Below are positions 19,893 to 29,617 of a stretch of 64,000 nt of DNA, piece by piece (position 1 is the stretch's first letter; each line of letters starts with the position of its first letter). The notes under the pieces are model-generated. The model saw only the letters and a program-made list of their open reading frames with translations. It had not been told where the DNA came from and did no database searches. Source of the DNA: Pirellula sp. (lineage in GTDB: Bacteria > Planctomycetota > Planctomycetia > Pirellulales > Pirellulaceae). Position numbers and translations under genes: made by a program. Where the stretch lies: the NCBI GenBank assembly GCA_021300155.1, contig JAJTID010000015.1, forward strand, positions 58,470-122,469. The letters are read 5' to 3'.

Positions 19893-21365
19893 ATGATGGT
19901 TTCGAAAGTACCTGCGATTCGTATTCGATTGGCAAATCCAGTTGGAATGCGAGACGGAGACTATGTCCTCTATTGGATGACCGCTTTTCGGCGAACCCGG
20001 TATAACTTTGCCCTCCAGCGGGCGGTTGAGATTGCAAACGAGCAAGGGAAGCCGCTTCTCATCTTCGAAGGCCTCCGATGCCACTATCGATGGAACAGCG
20101 ATCGGTTCCACAAGTTCGTTATCGATAGCATGCTCGACAACGCAGCAGCCATTGCTGTGTCCAATGCGACGTATTCGGCATGGGTCGAATCAGGCCCCAA
20201 CGAAGCGAGTGGCATGGTGGAGTTGCTCGCAAGCCGAGCGTGCGCGGTGGTGTCGGATGACTTTCCATGTTTTTTTCATCCAACACTTTACTCCAGGATT
20301 GCAAACAACTGGCCCTGTCGATTGGAACTCGTCGATTCCAACACTGTTGTTCCTATGGTTCAGCTAGATCGGACATTCACGGTTGCTCATTCATACCGTC
20401 GTGCCATACAAAAATTGATCTACGAGGAATTACCAGAGTTTCCTGTCGAATCTCCCCTTTCGTTGTTGCGGACGACTAGGTTGAAGAAGTTGCCTAACGA
20501 CTTTTTGGAACGATGGCCCGTTCCGATCGACAAGAAAGCGATCGCTTGGCTAAAACAGATCGATCTCAATGGGTTGCCCATCGATCATCAAGTTCAGCCG
20601 ACGACTGAACAGGGTGGTGAAATAGCAGCGCGGGCTTCATTACATCGATTCGTAAGCGCTCGATTATCAAGTTATACAGTGGATCGAAATGAACCGGAGA
20701 AATCAGGGGCTAGTGGGCTTTCGCCGTACATGCACTTTGGCAACATGAGCCCTCACGAGGTCTTCCAGGCAATTGCTTCTGCGGAAGGCTGGCGTCCAGA
20801 GAAGTTATCCAAACCCAATGGCAAAATGGAGGGCTATTGGAATATGAGTCCGGATGCGGAAGCGTTCATGGACCAATTGATGACATGGCGAGAGATTGGT
20901 TTCAACATGTGTATCCGCGACCGGAACTATATGAAATATGAATCTTTGCCGGATTGGGCGCAGCAGACACTCGAGGAGCACGCGTCAGATCCGCGACCTC
21001 ATGTGTATTCGTTGGAAGAATTCGAGAAAGCACGGACTCACGATCCGTTATGGAATGCCGCTCAGAGACAGCTAGTGCGAGAGGGGCGGATTCACAATTA
21101 CTTGCGAATGCTGTGGGGCAAGAAGATATTGCACTGGACCGAAACGCCACGGCAAGCCTTAAAAGTCATGATCGAACTGAATAATAAGTATGCACTCGAT
21201 GGCCGAGATCCTAACTCGTATAGTGGCATCATGTGGGTGTTAGGTCGCTACGACCGTGCATGGGGACCAGAACGTCCTATCTTCGGAAAGATACGCTACA
21301 TGACTAGCGAGTCAACACAAAACAAGTTTCAGGTGAAGCAATACATTCGTAAGTTTAGCGATTAG
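19893..21365 (+). CDS. Deoxyribodipyrimidine photolyase, class II type
   Basis: YVLYWMTAFRRTRYNFAL..., RIHNYLRMLWGKKILHWTETPRQAL, LNNKYALDGRDPNSYSGIMWVLGRYDRAWGPERPIFGKIRYM. Confidence 0.9.
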   Translation: MMVSKVPAIRIRLANPVGMRDGDYVLYWMTAFRRTRYNFALQRAVEIANEQGKPLLIFEGLRCHYRWNSDRFHKFVIDSMLDNAAAIAVSNATYSAWVESGPNEASGMVELLASRACAVVSDDFPCFFHPTLYSRIANNWPCRLELVDSNTVVPMVQLDRTFTVAHSYRRAIQKLIYEELPEFPVESPLSLLRTTRLKKLPNDFLERWPVPIDKKAIAWLKQIDLNGLPIDHQVQPTTEQGGEIAARASLHRFVSARLSSYTVDRNEPEKSGASGLSPYMHFGNMSPHEVFQAIASAEGWRPEKLSKPNGKMEGYWNMSPDAEAFMDQLMTWREIGFNMCIRDRNYMKYESLPDWAQQTLEEHASDPRPHVYSLEEFEKARTHDPLWNAAQRQLVREGRIHNYLRMLWGKKILHWTETPRQALKVMIELNNKYALDGRDPNSYSGIMWVLGRYDRAWGPERPIFGKIRYMTSESTQNKFQVKQYIRKFSD

Positions 21366-21386
21366 TTTCCAACCGCACTCGACACC

Positions 21387-22217
21387 ATGACATTCAACGC
21401 ATTACCTGATCAACAGAGACGTTCTGCACTCGAAGAAATTGAGTCGTGGGGTTATTTTCGATCAGTCCATTGGGTGGAAACGATCGATTCCACGAACCGT
21501 TGCCTCAGCGAGCAAGTTCGGGCCGGAACCATCGAATTGCCAGCTTTGTTGGTTGCCTCGGCACAGACGAGCGGCGTTGGAAGAGGTTCTAACAAATGGT
21601 ACTCGCCGAGTGGATGTTTGATGTTCTCCCTTGCGATTCCACTCGACGATAGCGATAGCACGTTGCTACCGCTTCAGTTCGGCTATGCAGTGGCGAGTGC
21701 GATAGAATCGATTAGTCAAGCGAAGCCGTTGATCAAATGGCCAAACGATGTATTCATCGGAGGGAAGAAGGTATGTGGCATACTCATTGAAGCCATTCCC
21801 CGGAAAGACGGGAGTTCCCACAGCACACGCGGTGTTGCTGTGGTCGGCGTAGGATTGAATTGCCAGGTAGATCTATCGAATGCGCCTGAAGAGCTAAAGA
21901 GATCGGCAACTAGTCTTCATGTCGAAGCCAAGAAATCGATGGTCACTCAAGTCATGCCGGAATTTGTTTTGATTCAAGTGCTGCAGGCATGGATACATGC
22001 TGGTTCGCGAAGCTCTAGTGAGCCTAAGTGGTTGATAAACGATTGGCAAAATGTTAGTTTGCTAAATCAAAAGTGGGTCAACGTACGAACGGTTGGAGGG
22101 CTCGTCGAAGGATATTGCTTGGGAATTAGTTCGCGAGGAGCTTTGTTGGTCGTCACTTCGAACAATCAAACTGTCGAAGTGATGTCTGGCTCTATCGAGT
22201 CGTATCGAGACGTCTAA
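21387..22217 (+). CDS. birA: Biotin--[acetyl-CoA-carboxylase] ligase
   Basis: ETIDSTNRCL, SAQTSGVGRGSNKWYSPSGCLMFSLAI, IKWPNDVFIGGKKVCGILIEA. Confidence 0.92.
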   Translation: MTFNALPDQQRRSALEEIESWGYFRSVHWVETIDSTNRCLSEQVRAGTIELPALLVASAQTSGVGRGSNKWYSPSGCLMFSLAIPLDDSDSTLLPLQFGYAVASAIESISQAKPLIKWPNDVFIGGKKVCGILIEAIPRKDGSSHSTRGVAVVGVGLNCQVDLSNAPEELKRSATSLHVEAKKSMVTQVMPEFVLIQVLQAWIHAGSRSSSEPKWLINDWQNVSLLNQKWVNVRTVGGLVEGYCLGISSRGALLVVTSNNQTVEVMSGSIESYRDV

Positions 22218-22226
22218 CCGTCTCGT

Positions 22227-23963
22227 TCACTCACCTGTTGCTGCCGTGTTTGTCAAAGCCAACAATTGATCGAGTCCCAATCGATTGCAGAAATCGCCGA
22301 AGGACTCATCGTTCTGCTGATCTTTCTTGAAGGCTTCAAACAACGGTCTTAGGCACGTGACGATGTTTTCGAGTGGCACCATGTCTTTGAAAATAAACGC
22401 AAGTCGATTGCCAATGCGCGTGCCTCCGACGAACACCGTGTACTTACCTTTGGCTTTGCCAACATAGGCAATGTCCGCGTTGTAGGGGCGAGCACATCCA
22501 TTGGGGCAACCGGTCATTCGAACCGTGAACTTTTCTTGATCCAGCCCGAGTTCCGTGAGGACTTTTTCCATCTCATCGATGACGCTCGGAAGGATGCGTT
22601 CGCTTTCGGTGATTGCCAATCCGCAGGTCGGCAATGCCACGCAGGCGATCGACCAGCGACGGACTGTGGAGATCTCCTCTGAAAGCGGTAGTCCTCGTTT
22701 CTTGATCAGATTGCTCAGTTTGGCTCTATCCTTGTCTTCGATGTTGCAGAACAAAATGCTTTGATGTGCGGTGAGTCGAATCTCGGGGTTGATCTCACTA
22801 CAAATATCGCGAAGTGCCGATTTCCAAGCACGATTTTCGTTATCGTATAAGCGTCCGTTTTCGACGTTGAAGCCGTAGAACCATCGACCATCCCCCTGTT
22901 CATCCCAGCCGATGTGGTCATTGTGTTCGTGTACGTCGTCGGGGGTGCAATCTGCAAGTTTGCTACCATAATACTCTTCGACTTTGGCTCGGTACCATTC
23001 GACACCTTTGTCGTGTACCAGATATTTGAGTCGAGCGCGTTTTCGGTCATCGCGGTATCCGAAATCGCGTTGAACCTTCACAACTGCTTCACCGACCGCA
23101 ACCGCTTGTTCTTTGGTGACAAAAGCCATACGCGAAGCGAGACGAGGGAACGTCTTCTTAGCACTCGGCGTCACACCGAGTCCTCCACCGACGATGACGT
23201 TGTAACCGACCAGTTCTCCATCGCGTACGACGGTGATGTAGCCGAGGCAATTGGTGTAAACATCGGTACAGTTATCTTCAGGCAACGCGATCGCTGTCTT
23301 GAATTTACGTGGTAAGTAGACTTTACCGTAGATAGGTTCGTATTCTTCGTTGCTACCACCCTCAAGCGTTTCGGTGCCCGTCTCGGGATCTTGCAACCAG
23401 AGTTCGTAATAGGCTTTGGTGCGAGGCGCCAGATGCATGGCTAAATCGTATGCGAGCTTTTGGATCTCGGGTCGGATCTTGTCTTGATAAGGTGCAGGGC
23501 AAGCCATCACATTACGGTTCACGTCACCACATGCCGAGAGTGTGCTCAACTGAACATCATTGATTCGGCGGATGCATTCTCTCAGATTGGATTTGAGAAT
23601 CCCGTGCAGTTGTAGCCCCTGGCGTGTTGTCACCTTTAAGGTGGTGTTTCCAATTTGATCGCAAAGGTCGAGGTGTGCAATCAATTGTGCGCTGGTCATG
23701 ATGCCTGCAGGGATCCGGCTCCGCACCATGAAGCTGTAAGCTTTTTCGCTTTTGCCAGATTCCGTGGTGCCGCCTCGAGCTTCGCGGTCATCTTGCTGAT
23801 AGGTTCCGTGGAACTTCAGCAGTTGCAAATCATCTTTGCCAAAGTGGTCCGACTCGGTCTTGAGCTCTTCGCCAATCGTTCCTCGTAAGTATCGGCTCGC
23901 GGTCTTGATGCCTTCGACAGGGCTAAGCTTTTCGGTCGTAGTTGTGTTTTCGGTTTCTGCCAT
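22227..23963 (-). CDS. Siroheme/4Fe-4S sulfite (or nitrite) reductase hemoprotein
   Basis: TTRQGLQLHGI, CGDVNRNVMACPAP, CVALPTCGLAITESER, TGCPNGCARPYNADIAYVG. Confidence 0.9.
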   Translation of the reverse strand: MAETENTTTTEKLSPVEGIKTASRYLRGTIGEELKTESDHFGKDDLQLLKFHGTYQQDDREARGGTTESGKSEKAYSFMVRSRIPAGIMTSAQLIAHLDLCDQIGNTTLKVTTRQGLQLHGILKSNLRECIRRINDVQLSTLSACGDVNRNVMACPAPYQDKIRPEIQKLAYDLAMHLAPRTKAYYELWLQDPETGTETLEGGSNEEYEPIYGKVYLPRKFKTAIALPEDNCTDVYTNCLGYITVVRDGELVGYNVIVGGGLGVTPSAKKTFPRLASRMAFVTKEQAVAVGEAVVKVQRDFGYRDDRKRARLKYLVHDKGVEWYRAKVEEYYGSKLADCTPDDVHEHNDHIGWDEQGDGRWFYGFNVENGRLYDNENRAWKSALRDICSEINPEIRLTAHQSILFCNIEDKDRAKLSNLIKKRGLPLSEEISTVRRWSIACVALPTCGLAITESERILPSVIDEMEKVLTELGLDQEKFTVRMTGCPNGCARPYNADIAYVGKAKGKYTVFVGGTRIGNRLAFIFKDMVPLENIVTCLRPLFEAFKKDQQNDESFGDFCNRLGLDQLLALTNTAATGE

Positions 23964-24210
23964 CAGAACTGTAGGTTGGGAACGAGTACCGAGGATGCCA
24001 AGTTATCGAATGATCTCAGTGGCTGTAATCTAGTTTTCGGATTGAGGCCAGGATTTCGGAAGGAGGCCAGAAAAGTCTAGGGTCCTCGACGAAATACAGG
24101 TGTCAAGAATATAACAGATGGAAGGATGGGCGATATACCGGTTCATCTACTGCATCAACTGCGGTAATACTCAACACTACCTTCGCAAGCCGAAGAGACG
24201 ATTCACCAAC

Positions 24211-25098
24211 ATGACCGCAACGATTCTTGATGGGAAAACTATTGCGAACCAGATTCGACAAGAAATCAAAACCGAGGTGTCCGACTTTGTAGCCGCGGCT
24301 AGCGTGGTTCCTTGTTTAGCTGCTATTCTCGTCGGCGACGATCCGGCGAGCCAGGTTTACGTCCGAAACAAAGAGATCGCATGTGAGAAAGCAGGGATCA
24401 AGAGCGAGCTCCATCGGTTGCCTACGGAAACGTCGACTGCCGAGCTGCTAGGATTGCTTCACGCGTTGAATTCGAACGATTCGATTCATGGCATTTTGGT
24501 GCAGTTGCCACTTCCGATGCATATCGACGAGCGCAAGATTCTCGATGCGATCCTGGCGGCTAAGGATGTGGATGCTTTTTCTCCGGAGAATGTTGGGTTG
24601 ATGTCTCAGGGCAGGCCTCGTTTTTTGCCTTGCACACCGCATGGCGTCATGCAGTTGCTACACCGATGTGGCATTGAGACAGCAAGTAAAGAGGTAGTGG
24701 TCGTAGGGAGGAGTGATATCGTCGGGAAACCTCTGGTGTCGATGTTATTGCAACGAAGCGGTCCGTGCGGCAGCTCGAACGCGAATGCAACCGTGACATG
24801 TGCACACAGCAACACTCGGGACTTGAGCTCGGTCACAACGAGGGCAGAAGTGTTGATCGTTGCGATTGGCAAACCGAACTTCGTTACCGCAGAGATGGTG
24901 AAGCCCGCTGCGGTCGTGATCGATGTCGGAATCAATCGGTTGGGGAATGAACTGGTTGGCGATGTCGATTTTCAAAGTGTAAGTCAAGTCGCTAGCGCGA
25001 TTACACCTGTACCGGGTGGAATCGGTCCGCTGACAATAGCCATGTTGCTGCGAAATACACTCGAAGCAGCCAAACAAAAAATGGCTTCATGTCGGTAA
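24211..25098 (+). CDS. folD: Bifunctional methylenetetrahydrofolate dehydrogenase/cyclohydrolase
   Basis: MTATILDGKTIANQIRQEI..., LVGDDPASQVYVRNKEIACEKAGI, VVVVGRSDIVGKPLVSMLL, TPVPGGIGPLTIAMLL; start trimmed from 24118. Confidence 0.95.
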   Translation: MTATILDGKTIANQIRQEIKTEVSDFVAAASVVPCLAAILVGDDPASQVYVRNKEIACEKAGIKSELHRLPTETSTAELLGLLHALNSNDSIHGILVQLPLPMHIDERKILDAILAAKDVDAFSPENVGLMSQGRPRFLPCTPHGVMQLLHRCGIETASKEVVVVGRSDIVGKPLVSMLLQRSGPCGSSNANATVTCAHSNTRDLSSVTTRAEVLIVAIGKPNFVTAEMVKPAAVVIDVGINRLGNELVGDVDFQSVSQVASAITPVPGGIGPLTIAMLLRNTLEAAKQKMASCR

Positions 25099-25202
25099 CA
25101 AACATTGGATGTCCCGGTGCTTCGAATATCATGTTTTAAGAGAACATGCATTGAGACTAGTTTACCTTTATCAAGAATGACAAATCGGAAAGAGGAACTC
25201 CC

Positions 25203-26246
25203 ATGACAGGCTGGGGAATAATTGGTTGCGGAATGATTGCTAAATTTCACGCGAAAGCGATCGCCGACATGAAAGGCTCGAGGTTGGTTGCGTGCTATAG
25301 TCGCGACCCTGAAAAAGGTGCCGAATTCGCCAAGACATTTGGGGGCAAAGCTTACTCCAATTTGAGTGCGATGCTGGCGGATCCAGATTTGGATATTGTG
25401 ACCATTTGTACACCCAGCGGCGCACATTTGGAGCCAGGAGTTGCTGCTGCTCGCGCTGGCAAACATGTGCTGGTCGAGAAGCCGCTCGAAGTAACAACGG
25501 CACGATGTGACAAGCTCATTGAAACGTGTGATAAAGCGGGCGTGAGATTGGGGACCATTTTCCCATCGCGTTTTCATCGTTCTGCGCAGCTTTTGAAAGG
25601 TGCAGTAGACGCCAACCGATTCGGTTCGATCGCACTAGCAGCCGCTTATGTGAAGTGGTTTCGTACCCAGCAATATTACGATAGCGGCAAATGGCGAGGA
25701 ACCTGGAAACTGGATGGTGGTGGCGCGTTGATGAATCAAGCGATTCATAGCGTCGATTTGCTTCTTTGGTTGATGGGACCCGTGAAGAGTTTGTCCGCGA
25801 TGACAGCCCTTCGAGCGCATGAGAGAATCGAGGTCGAGGACGCGGCGACTTCGGTACTAGAGTTCGAGTCGGGTGCACTCGGCTCGATTGAAGCGACAAC
25901 GGCCGCCTATCCTGGCGCGCTCAAGCGAGTGGAGATTGCGGGTTCTGCCGGTTACGCCATTTTGGAAGAAGAGGCACTGATCAAATGGGACTTTGCAAAG
26001 GCAACGAAGGCCGATGCAAAAATCCAAGAGGGAATGAAGCTCAATACGACGGGTGGCGGTGCGTCTGATCCTGCTGCGATTGGGCATAAAGCACATCAAG
26101 CGTTGTTTGAAGACTTTGTCAAATCTCTCAAGAAAGGCACGCCGAACTTGATTGATGGAATGGAAGGTCGGAAAAGCGTTGAGTTGATCACTGCCATTTA
26201 TCGTTCTGCGAAAACAGGCAAGAGAGTCACGTTAGCGAAGCTTTAA
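25203..26246 (+). CDS. Gfo/Idh/MocA family oxidoreductase
   Basis: GIIGCGMIAKFHAKAI..., CTPSGAHLEPGVAAARAGKHVLVEKPLEVT. Confidence 0.92.
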   Translation: MTGWGIIGCGMIAKFHAKAIADMKGSRLVACYSRDPEKGAEFAKTFGGKAYSNLSAMLADPDLDIVTICTPSGAHLEPGVAAARAGKHVLVEKPLEVTTARCDKLIETCDKAGVRLGTIFPSRFHRSAQLLKGAVDANRFGSIALAAAYVKWFRTQQYYDSGKWRGTWKLDGGGALMNQAIHSVDLLLWLMGPVKSLSAMTALRAHERIEVEDAATSVLEFESGALGSIEATTAAYPGALKRVEIAGSAGYAILEEEALIKWDFAKATKADAKIQEGMKLNTTGGGASDPAAIGHKAHQALFEDFVKSLKKGTPNLIDGMEGRKSVELITAIYRSAKTGKRVTLAKL

Positions 26247-26364
26247 CGACTTTTCCTTTGATAGAGTTAGCCGACGCAAATCCGAGCGTTGTTGCGGAAA
26301 GCCGAACGAGTTTTTCTACTCATCGATTTCTCTATGTGCAGGTGCTCGTCCGATAGTCTTTAGT

Positions 26365-26452
26365 AATACCCCTGTGGGACACTTCGGGGCAAATCGAAAA
26401 TACAAATGCTGGGGGCAGCAGAGTAATTTCGTATGAAGACCACAGGGGTATT
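26365..26452. repeat. Perfect 12-bp inverted repeat with 64-nt internal sequence
   Basis: AATACCCCTGTG (26365-26376) / CACAGGGGTATT (26441-26452). Confidence 0.7.
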
Positions 26453-26609
26453 TTCTCATCGACTTCTTGAGTCTTCTCTGGCTTTCAACGCGGTTAGATT
26501 TTGGTACCGGCTATCTCAGGATCGCATCGAACCACAAAATCCTCGCTTCTGGCATTATCCTCCTGAAGAGTTCCTTCTCGGAATTTCTATGATGACGCGT
26601 GGTTACTAG
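26433..26609 (+). CDS. Possible small ORF (58 aa) directly upstream of the GT2 gene
   Basis: MKTTGVFSHRLLESSLAFNAVRFWYRLSQDRIEPQNPRFWHYPPEEFLLGISMMTRGY; its stop is 3 nt before ATG 26613. Confidence 0.3.
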   Translation: MKTTGVFSHRLLESSLAFNAVRFWYRLSQDRIEPQNPRFWHYPPEEFLLGISMMTRGY

Positions 26610-26612
26610 ACG

Positions 26613-27533
26613 ATGTTCCTTTGTAATGCTGTCATTGAATGCCGACGCGATTGGAAATGTCGGATAGTTCCTGCTCAACGAATTGAGAAACGTGTGAAAG
26701 CAACATCGCTCGAATTAAAAGCTTTGCAGATCCCGACGACTGGAAATCATCCAAGCGAGGTAAATCTGGACGAAGCGAACCGACTTCTTGAGTTAGCTAT
26801 GACAAGTTCTGCGAACGAGCAGAGTGTTGATTCCAGTACGACCATTGCTTCTCCACGGTTAACAGTGATTATCCCTGCGTTCAACGAGATTGCGACGATC
26901 GAGCAGGTGGTCAACGCCGTCGTCGATCTACCGATTTGCAAACAGGTTATTCTGATCGATGACGGGAGCACGGATGGAACGCGCGAGTTGATCGCGAGCC
27001 TTCATGGCAAGCGGGGGATTGAGTCCATTTTGCATCCTGAAAACCGAGGCAAGGGTGCGGCGATCCAATCTGGTTTTGCCACCGCACGTGGCGAAATCGT
27101 CATCATCCAGGATGCGGACCTCGAGTATAACCCCGTGGACATCCTCGATGTCATTGCTCCGATCGTGAAAGGTACGGCAGACGTTGTCTTTGGTTCTCGC
27201 TATCTATCGGGGTCCAAACAAGACGCATCTTGGGTACATCGTTTTGGTAATAGAGTCCTTACAGGGCTTAGCAATGTGGCTAGTGGTCAAAAGCTAACCG
27301 ATATGGAAACCTGTTACAAAGCGTTCCGAAGAAATGTCCTGTCGAAGATTTCTATCGAACAACGTCGCTTCGGTTTCGAGCCTGAGATAACGGCTAAGCT
27401 GGCGAAGAACCGGATTCCTATCAAAGAAGTACCCATTCGTTATCAGCCTAGGAATTGGGATGAAGGTAAAAAGATAGGTATTCGCGATTTGATCAACACG
27501 CTATGGTGCATCGTTTGGTATCGATGTCGCTAA
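26613..27533 (+). CDS. Family 2 glycosyltransferase (polyprenyl-phosphate mannosyltransferase-like)
   Basis: LTVIIPAFNEIATIEQVV, LIDDGSTDGTRELI, HPENRGKGAAIQSGFATARGEIVIIQDADLEYNP; alternative start at 26799. Confidence 0.9.
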   Translation: MFLCNAVIECRRDWKCRIVPAQRIEKRVKATSLELKALQIPTTGNHPSEVNLDEANRLLELAMTSSANEQSVDSSTTIASPRLTVIIPAFNEIATIEQVVNAVVDLPICKQVILIDDGSTDGTRELIASLHGKRGIESILHPENRGKGAAIQSGFATARGEIVIIQDADLEYNPVDILDVIAPIVKGTADVVFGSRYLSGSKQDASWVHRFGNRVLTGLSNVASGQKLTDMETCYKAFRRNVLSKISIEQRRFGFEPEITAKLAKNRIPIKEVPIRYQPRNWDEGKKIGIRDLINTLWCIVWYRCR

Positions 27534-27668
27534 TGCAAATGTCGCGTGTGATTACGATGGTTCACTTTTCTCTTTGTGATTCATTCAACGAACCAGCTTG
27601 AATCCCGTACTGAAGTGTTTTAGACTCATTGGAACGAGCGAGTGAAGCACCATTTTTGAAGGAAGGTC

Positions 27669-28265
27669 ATGGGTCAAGGATCTGTAACGCGTTGGATCCA
27701 GCAGATGCGAGCGGGCGACAGTGTTGTTGTTCACGCTTTGGCCGAACGTTACTTCAAGAGGCTGGGGGCTGCCGCGAGACGCAGGCTTCATAAAATCCCT
27801 CAAATTCTCCACGACGAGGAAGACATTGCAAATTTTGTTCTCGAAGCAGTTGTCAGGAATATCGCCCAGGGGCGTTACCCTGATCTGCAAGATCGCGATG
27901 ATTTGTGGTTTCTGATGCTCGCGATTACCCAGCGTCGTATCAGCAGTATCTTGAGAAGGGATCGTCGGCAGAAAGCCCAACCCTCGTCTCAAACCTCGCT
28001 TACGGAGTTGTTGGAGATGTATGAGGGGGAGTTGGCCGACTTAGCGATGGAGGGCGATTCCGAGCATGTCGCTATCGAAATCGGAGATTGCTGGCAAGAG
28101 TTGATGCGTATCCTACCAAACGACGAATTTCGCGAGATCGCGAGATTGAAACTAGAATTCTATTCGAACCGTCAAATCTCCAGCATGCTAAAGCTGACGT
28201 CGAAGTACATCGATCGCAAAGTTGCGGAAATCCAACGCTTGTGGGGAGAAATTTATCACGATTAA
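27669..28265 (+). CDS. ECF-family RNA polymerase sigma factor
   Basis: SVTRWIQQMRAGDSVVVHALAERYFKRL..., region 4-like EFREIARLKLEFYSNRQISSMLKLTSKYIDRKVAEIQRLW. Confidence 0.8.
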   Translation: MGQGSVTRWIQQMRAGDSVVVHALAERYFKRLGAAARRRLHKIPQILHDEEDIANFVLEAVVRNIAQGRYPDLQDRDDLWFLMLAITQRRISSILRRDRRQKAQPSSQTSLTELLEMYEGELADLAMEGDSEHVAIEIGDCWQELMRILPNDEFREIARLKLEFYSNRQISSMLKLTSKYIDRKVAEIQRLWGEIYHD

Positions 28266-28288
28266 GTTACGAGTCACCAACGTTGGCT

Positions 28289-29617
28289 TCAGCTCGCGAA
28301 CTCGTAATTTGGATTCTGCTGAATCAATTCTCCTAGCACCTCGAAGTATTTCGGAAAAGTCTTCGTCGTGCATTGCGGATCGAGAATTCTGATTCCTGGC
28401 ACCTTCAACCCGATGAGTGCAAGACTCATTGCCATTCTGTGATCGTGGTAGGTATCTAACGTAGCTGACCTTAAAGTCAAAGGGTGGATCGTCAGGCCGT
28501 CGTCATGCTCATCAACTTGGGCCCCTACCTTTCGAAGCTCTGTTGCTAAGTCGCCGATGCGATCGGTCTCCTTATGTCGATTATGCGCAACCCCTCGTAT
28601 GCGTGTTGGCCCGTTTGCAAATAATGCGGCCGGAGCCAGGGACTGTACGGTATCACTGATGGCATTCATATCCACGTCGATACCGTGCATAGGGCGTCCT
28701 GTGACCTCGATAAAACCTCGGCCATGGGAGACTTCGCAGCCCATCTTTTCCAATACTCTTACAAATCCAACATCGCCCTGCATCGCGTCAAAATCTAAAC
28801 CCTCTACACGGACTCGTCCTTCCGTAATAGCTGCTGCTGCCCAGAAATAAGTTGCAGCCGATGCGTCAGGTTCAATGGCGTACGAGCATCCTCGATAACA
28901 TTCCGGTGCAGCGATTCGATATCTTGAGTCGGAGAGCGTTTCTACGGCGAGGCCAAACGACTTCATTACCATCGCCGTCATCGAAACATAAGGCTTCGAA
29001 ACGAGCTCACCAACGACCTCGATTTCAATCGGTGAGTCCGCGTAGGGAGATGCCATCATCATCCCGCTCAAGAACTGGCTCGATACATTTCCTGCGACCT
29101 TTGCCACACCACCGTGAAGTCCGTTCGCCATGATTCTGACCGGAGGGCAATCGGGACGTTCGGTGTTTTCGCTCTGGACATTAGCCCCCAGGGCACGCAA
29201 GCCGTCGAGTAGGTCGGCGATTGGACGTTCACGCATCCGTGGCACTCCATCTAGTCGATAGTTCCCTCGAGTGGCTGATAATGCAGCAGTCAAAAAGCGA
29301 ATGGAGGTTCCGCTATTCGCGATATGCAGTGCGCCGTTTGGCTGAGGGGGGTGGCCAGCGCAACCAACGATCCGCAAGGTCTCGAATGACAGGTCCCATT
29401 CGATTTCAAGTCCGAGTGTTCGCCAAGCGTCCACCATCACTCGAGTATCTTCGCTATCCAAGACTCCGCTCAACACGGACTCACCTCGAGCCATCGCTGC
29501 GCAAATGATCGCACGATTCGTAATGCTCTTGGAGCCTGGGACACGAACCGTTCCTGATACTGGCCCGACTACCGGTGAGATGGATACCGCAACAGGTTGA
29601 TGGGAAGTACGTGTCAC
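28289..29617 (-). CDS. aroA: 3-phosphoshikimate 1-carboxyvinyltransferase (EPSP synthase)
   Basis: VPGSKSITNRAIICAAMARGES, NSGTSIRFLTAAL, RPIADLLDGLRALGA, DHRMAMSLALIGL. Confidence 0.96.
   Translation of the reverse strand: MTRTSHQPVAVSISPVVGPVSGTVRVPGSKSITNRAIICAAMARGESVLSGVLDSEDTRVMVDAWRTLGLEIEWDLSFETLRIVGCAGHPPQPNGALHIANSGTSIRFLTAALSATRGNYRLDGVPRMRERPIADLLDGLRALGANVQSENTERPDCPPVRIMANGLHGGVAKVAGNVSSQFLSGMMMASPYADSPIEIEVVGELVSKPYVSMTAMVMKSFGLAVETLSDSRYRIAAPECYRGCSYAIEPDASAATYFWAAAAITEGRVRVEGLDFDAMQGDVGFVRVLEKMGCEVSHGRGFIEVTGRPMHGIDVDMNAISDTVQSLAPAALFANGPTRIRGVAHNRHKETDRIGDLATELRKVGAQVDEHDDGLTIHPLTLRSATLDTYHDHRMAMSLALIGLKVPGIRILDPQCTTKTFPKYFEVLGELIQQNPNYEFAS

Noticed and set aside
22227-23963. 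Considered assigning cysI or nirA specifically
   Set aside because: Sequence supports the siroheme/4Fe-4S family but not the substrate or electron donor; symbol left empty.
25516-25899. 127-aa minus-strand ORF
   Set aside because: Antisense to the Gfo/Idh/MocA gene; no recognisable motif.
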